Shown: positions 60,314 to 64,000 of the stretch, piece by piece
Numbering within the stretch: the stretch's first letter is position 1
How the letters are laid out: every line of letters starts with the position of its first letter
From: Xanthomonas cassavae CFBP 4642
GTDB lineage: Bacteria > Pseudomonadota > Gammaproteobacteria > Xanthomonadales > Xanthomonadaceae
Reading direction: 5' to 3'
NCBI RefSeq assembly: GCF_000454545.1
Contig: NZ_CM002139.1
Location: forward strand, 1,539,070 to 1,603,069
DNA: 64,000 nucleotides
Notes under the pieces: model-generated
The model's database searches: none
The model's input: only the letters and a program-made list of their open reading frames with translations
What the model was told of the DNA's origin: nothing
Translations under genes and position numbers: made by a program

Positions 60314-62011
60314 ATGTCGCATGTCTCGGTTGGCGTGCTGCGCCACGCTGCATTTGTCTGTGCGTTGTCCTGCACGTTTTATGCCACTGCCGGCGAGGTC
60401 AGCCTGCAAGGGCTGGCGTCCAGTTCCACCCATCAACGCTTCATCGTCAGCTACAAGGACCGTGTCGGCAGCAGCCGTGCCACCGGGCTGTCCGAACCGT
60501 GGCGCGAGATTGCCAGCGCCGTGCCTGCACGACAGGGGCGCGCATTGGGTCTGTCGACCACGCGCCGGCTCAGCACCGGCCCGATACTGCTGGTGGCCGA
60601 CCGCACGCTTGATCGGGTGGATGCGGAAAGCCTGATGCGTCGGCTCGCTGCCGACCCGGCGGTCAAACGGGTGGAAGTGGATGTGCTGATGCGTCCCTTG
60701 CTGGTGCCCAACGACCCTGGCGTTCCGCAGCAGTGGGCGATGGGCACCAGCAATGCCGGCCTCAACATCCGCCCGGCCTGGGACCGTTCCACCGGCAAGG
60801 GCATCGTGGTGGCGGTGATCGATACCGGCATCACCGCGCATCCGGACCTGGCCGCCAATGTCTTGCCCGGCTACGACTTCATCACCGATCCGGCAACCGC
60901 CCGCGACGGCAATGCACGCGACGCGAACGCAGCCGACCAGGGCGACTGGTCAGCTGCGAACGAATGCGGCTCCGGTGCGTCCGCGTCCAGCTCCAGCTGG
61001 CATGGCACCCATGTGGCCGGCATCGTCGCCGCCGTCGGCAATAACAGCAGCGGCGTGGTAGGCACCGCGTTCAATGCCAAGCTGCTGCCGCTGCGGGTGC
61101 TGGGCAGGTGTGGTGGCTACATGTCCGATATCGCCGACGCCATCGTCTGGGCAGCGGGCGGCAAGGTGACCGGGCTGCCTGCCAATCCGAATCCTGCCAC
61201 GGTGATCAATCTGTCGCTGGGCGGCTACGGCAGTTGCTCGGCGACGATGAGCAACGCCATTGCCGCGGCGGTGACGCGTGGCAGTTCGGTGGTGGTGGCC
61301 GCGGGCAACAGCAATATGGATGTCTCCACCAGCGTGCCGGCCAACTGCCCGAACGTGATCGCGGTGGCGGCCACCACCTCGGCCGGCGCGAAGGCCAGTT
61401 TTTCCAACTTCGGCAAGGGCGTGGATATCGCAGCACCGGGGCAGGCCATCGTCTCCACGCTCAACAGCGGCACCACGGTACCGGGCAATGCGGCGTATGC
61501 GTCGTACAGCGGCACCTCGATGGCCGCACCGCATGTGGCCGGTGTGGTGGCGTTGATGCAGTCGGTGGCCTTGAACCCGCTCACGCCGGCAACGGTCGAG
61601 GCCTTGCTCAAGAGCAGCGCACGGCCCTTGCCGGTTGCCTGCACCCAGGGCTGCGGCGCAGGCTTGGTGAATGCCGACGGGGCACTGGCGGCGGTGATCG
61701 AGTCGACCACGCTGGCCCGCAATGTGACGCGCACGGGGGTGAGCGCGGCACAGTCGGACGTGGTGTATTACCAGGTCAACGTGCCGGCGGGCACGCGTTC
61801 GCTGAAAGTGACGCTGGGCGGTGGCAGCGGCAATGCCGATCTGTCGCTGCGGGCCGGCGCCCTGCCCAGCGACAGCGCGTACAGCTGTCGCAGCATGCTG
61901 CCCGGCAATGCCGACAGCTGCACGCTGAGCATGCCGGCGGCGGGCACCTACTACGTGCGGTTGAAGGCGACGCTGGCGTTTTCGGGAGTCGGTGTCACGG
62001 CGGCGTACTGA
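60314..62011 (+). CDS. Secreted S8 serine protease with C-terminal PPC domain
   Basis: Extracellular protease of 565 residues. After a signal peptide (RHAAFVCALSCTFYATAGEV) and propeptide come AVIDTGITAHPD (Asp170), SSWHGTHVAG (His230) and SGTSMAAPHVAG (Ser402); the triad is complete. QGCGAGLVNADGALAAV ends the catalytic domain, followed by a pre-peptidase C-terminal domain (DVVYYQVNVPAGTRSLKVTLGGGSGNADLSLRAG ... TYYVRLKATLAFSGVGVTAAY, ~478-565), often removed after secretion. Third of the triplet, with the fullest domain set and probably closest to the ancestral form. ATG 60314. Confidence 0.95.
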   Translation: MSHVSVGVLRHAAFVCALSCTFYATAGEVSLQGLASSSTHQRFIVSYKDRVGSSRATGLSEPWREIASAVPARQGRALGLSTTRRLSTGPILLVADRTLDRVDAESLMRRLAADPAVKRVEVDVLMRPLLVPNDPGVPQQWAMGTSNAGLNIRPAWDRSTGKGIVVAVIDTGITAHPDLAANVLPGYDFITDPATARDGNARDANAADQGDWSAANECGSGASASSSSWHGTHVAGIVAAVGNNSSGVVGTAFNAKLLPLRVLGRCGGYMSDIADAIVWAAGGKVTGLPANPNPATVINLSLGGYGSCSATMSNAIAAAVTRGSSVVVAAGNSNMDVSTSVPANCPNVIAVAATTSAGAKASFSNFGKGVDIAAPGQAIVSTLNSGTTVPGNAAYASYSGTSMAAPHVAGVVALMQSVALNPLTPATVEALLKSSARPLPVACTQGCGAGLVNADGALAAVIESTTLARNVTRTGVSAAQSDVVYYQVNVPAGTRSLKVTLGGGSGNADLSLRAGALPSDSAYSCRSMLPGNADSCTLSMPAAGTYYVRLKATLAFSGVGVTAAY

Positions 62012-62185
62012 GTCTTGCGTCAGTCGTGCGATCGCCGCGACTTATTGCGGCTGACAAGACGTTACGAGCAGCCGTCAGGTGGGTGTGGATGGCGCACTCA
62101 GTACCGGAGTGGACGCGTGGTACATGCCGCACCGAGCGCCCATCGCACCCGCCTGGCGGCTGCGCAATCGTCTTGTAGGCCGCTT

Positions 62186-62659
62186 CTATTCGCACAGTGT
62201 GCAGGCGCGTGCACTGAGGGACTGCAATAGCTGTTCGCCGGGCAATTCCAGCAGCAAGCCGCGCTGGCCGGCATTGACCCAGAGCGCCGGCGCGTCCAGC
62301 GCTGCGGCTTCCACCAGCACCGGCGCCTGCCGTTGCTGGCCGAGCGGACTGATCCCGCCCACCTTGTAGCAGGTGCGGCGTTCTGCATCGGCCACGTCCA
62401 TCATGCGGGCGGACTTGCCGCCTTGCACGTGGGCGAGCTTCTTCAACGACACGCGCTGGTCGCAGGGAATCACCACGCATACCGCCTGGTCGTCGACCCA
62501 GGTCATCAGGGTTTTCAACACCGTCTGCGGTGCCAGGCCGAGCGCAGTGGCCGCCTGCGATCCCTTGGCATCGGCATCGGCCTGGTAGTCGTAAGGATGC
62601 AGCACGTAGGCCACGCCCGCCGCGTCCAGGGCACGGGTGGCGCGGGTCGCCTTGCTCAT
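62186..62659 (-). CDS. ybaK: Cys-tRNA(Pro)/Cys-tRNA(Cys) deacylase YbaK
   Basis: Editing-type deacylase of 157 residues that hydrolyses mischarged Cys-tRNA(Pro). YHPYDY-type start (ATRALDAAGVAYVLHPYDYQADADAKGSQAATALGL), TVLKTLMTW (Lys of the active site), CDQRVSLKKLAH and TCYKVGGISPLGQQRQAPVLVE are the YbaK/EbsC motifs. ATG 62657-62659. It begins 4 nt after the asparaginase-domain gene stop on the same strand, so the two are one transcript. Confidence 0.93.
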   Translation of the reverse strand: MSKATRATRALDAAGVAYVLHPYDYQADADAKGSQAATALGLAPQTVLKTLMTWVDDQAVCVVIPCDQRVSLKKLAHVQGGKSARMMDVADAERRTCYKVGGISPLGQQRQAPVLVEAAALDAPALWVNAGQRGLLLELPGEQLLQSLSARACTLCE

Positions 62660-62663
62660 GCCG

Positions 62664-63149
62664 TCAGATCGACTCGAAGCGGTTGGCGGCGACGTTCTTG
62701 CGTACCTTCTGCGGGTTCCAGACGCGCCCGTTCATGGCGATGTAGACGCCGGCCGGCAAGGATTGCACCGCACCCACCGCGCAGCCGATGTTGAATTCCG
62801 CGTCCGAGCCGCGAAAGCGCGCCGGGTTGAGCGCGCCGGTCATCACGATGGTCTTGTCGGGAATCGATTGCAGTACCTTGCCGGTTTCCACCATCGAGTC
62901 GGTGCCGTGGGTAATGAGCACGTGGCGGGTCGGCTGGGCGGCGATGGTGGCGCGGATCAGTTCGCGATCGGCCTCGGTGATGTGCAGCGAATCCTTGCGG
63001 ATGATCGGAATCACCGAGAAGCGGAAGGTCACGCCCAGTTCCTTGAGGATCTGGCCGATCTGCGGGTCGCCGATCTGGTAATCGGATTTGTCGTCGAAGT
63101 AGATCTTGTCGATCGTGCCACCGGTGGTGACGATCAGAAGGTCTTCCAT
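62664..63149 (-). CDS. Asparaginase N-terminal-domain-only protein
   Basis: A 161-residue protein with the L-asparaginase N-domain only: LLIVTTGGTIDKIYFD (the first catalytic threonine motif TGGTI), DSLHITEADRELIRATIAA, RHVLITHGTDSMVETGKVL (second motif HGTDS) and IVMTGALNPARFRGSDAEFN. Classical enzymes have ~330 residues, with a second domain closing the site; here the protein ends after the first domain (RVWNPQKVRKNVAANRFESI). Both threonines are retained, so a small hydrolase or a ligand sensor is possible. ATG 63147-63149. It is upstream of ybaK. Confidence 0.85.
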   Translation of the reverse strand: MEDLLIVTTGGTIDKIYFDDKSDYQIGDPQIGQILKELGVTFRFSVIPIIRKDSLHITEADRELIRATIAAQPTRHVLITHGTDSMVETGKVLQSIPDKTIVMTGALNPARFRGSDAEFNIGCAVGAVQSLPAGVYIAMNGRVWNPQKVRKNVAANRFESI

Positions 63150-63335
63150 TGCTGCCAATCCTGTAGGGCCAACGCGGTGCAGGCCGCGCGCGGGGCCGCC
63201 ATGATACCGCCCGCCCAAGATGCTGGCAGCGCAGACGCTGCGGCAAGCAGCAGGGGTGTCGAAAACGTGCGCTCACGCGTGGCTATCGGCGGAGCGTGCC
63301 GCGGCGCAGATGGCCTGCGGCTGGACGGCGGCCGG

Positions 63336-64000
<665 letters not shown>

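Overview
The window is a high-GC (about two thirds G+C) gammaproteobacterial chromosome segment that fits the genus Xanthomonas. The reasons are the ahpC-ahpF-oxyR arrangement, a 313-residue proline iminopeptidase whose catalytic serine falls at residue 110 as in the crystallised Xanthomonas enzyme, a run of secreted S8 proteases, a hydroxycinnamate-degradation operon typical of plant-associated bacteria, and heptamer (GATTCCC)n and GCGCACCCGGGCGCGAC palindromic intergenic repeats. No phage, insertion sequence, CRISPR array, rRNA or convincing tRNA gene is visible; this is mostly core chromosome with several decayed genes.

Layout. 1-2427 (minus): start of lptD, a histone-deacetylase-fold amidohydrolase, a cobalamin adenosyltransferase and a small membrane protein that may act with it. 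2621-5007 (plus): two overlapping UbiH-family ubiquinone monooxygenases. 5133-7527: an alpha/beta hydrolase, an NTF2-fold protein and an outer-membrane aromatic-uptake-type protein broken by an in-frame stop. 7614-15631 is an aromatic-acid region: a GntR/FCD regulator divergent from ligB-ligA (extradiol ring cleavage) and a LysR regulator, then a minus-strand MarR-HCHL-vanillin dehydrogenase-CoA ligase operon that turns ferulate or p-coumarate into vanillate or 4-hydroxybenzoate. Palindromic operators are visible in front of both units.

15776-25472: EF-hand protein, an uncharacterised 240-residue protein, a secreted lactonase divergent from a Tat-type Gfo/Idh/MocA oxidoreductase, rlmM, a nucleoside deaminase, a cysteine-rich lipoprotein, a DMT transporter and glnS. 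25752-31348: GST, DUF2007, a LuxR/hybrid-kinase/response-regulator operon with ATGA overlaps, an NTF2-fold secreted protein and msrA. 31549-38837: DJ-1/PfpI protein, transaldolase, rnk, then the peroxide regulon oxyR-ahpF-ahpC with a four-block OxyR site, and prmC. 39200-43232: pip and a tightly coupled minus-strand operon (nitroreductase, FEN-like nuclease, Nudix, N-formylglutamate amidohydrolase family).

43507-49741: two tandem large DUF1631 paralogues, and a decayed alpha/beta hydrolase divergent from its apparent TetR regulator. 49916-54333: a three-part proton-translocating transhydrogenase (pntAA, pntAB, pntB) split by an opposite-strand ECF sigma factor/membrane protein/DUF3106 operon. 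54395-56691: membrane protein, sufT, ilvE. 57004-62011: three tandem S8 serine proteases; the first has lost its catalytic serine through a deletion that joins its catalytic domain to the last residues of a C-terminal domain. 62186-64000 (minus): ybaK, a short asparaginase-domain protein, DUF2069 and the C-terminal part of wrbA.

The best leads for something undescribed are the tandem DUF1631 pair, the sigma/DUF3106 operon lodged inside the pnt locus, the serine-less protease in the triplet, and the orphan 240-residue protein at 16338-17060. None shows the hallmarks of a known defence or secretion system, and I do not claim one.
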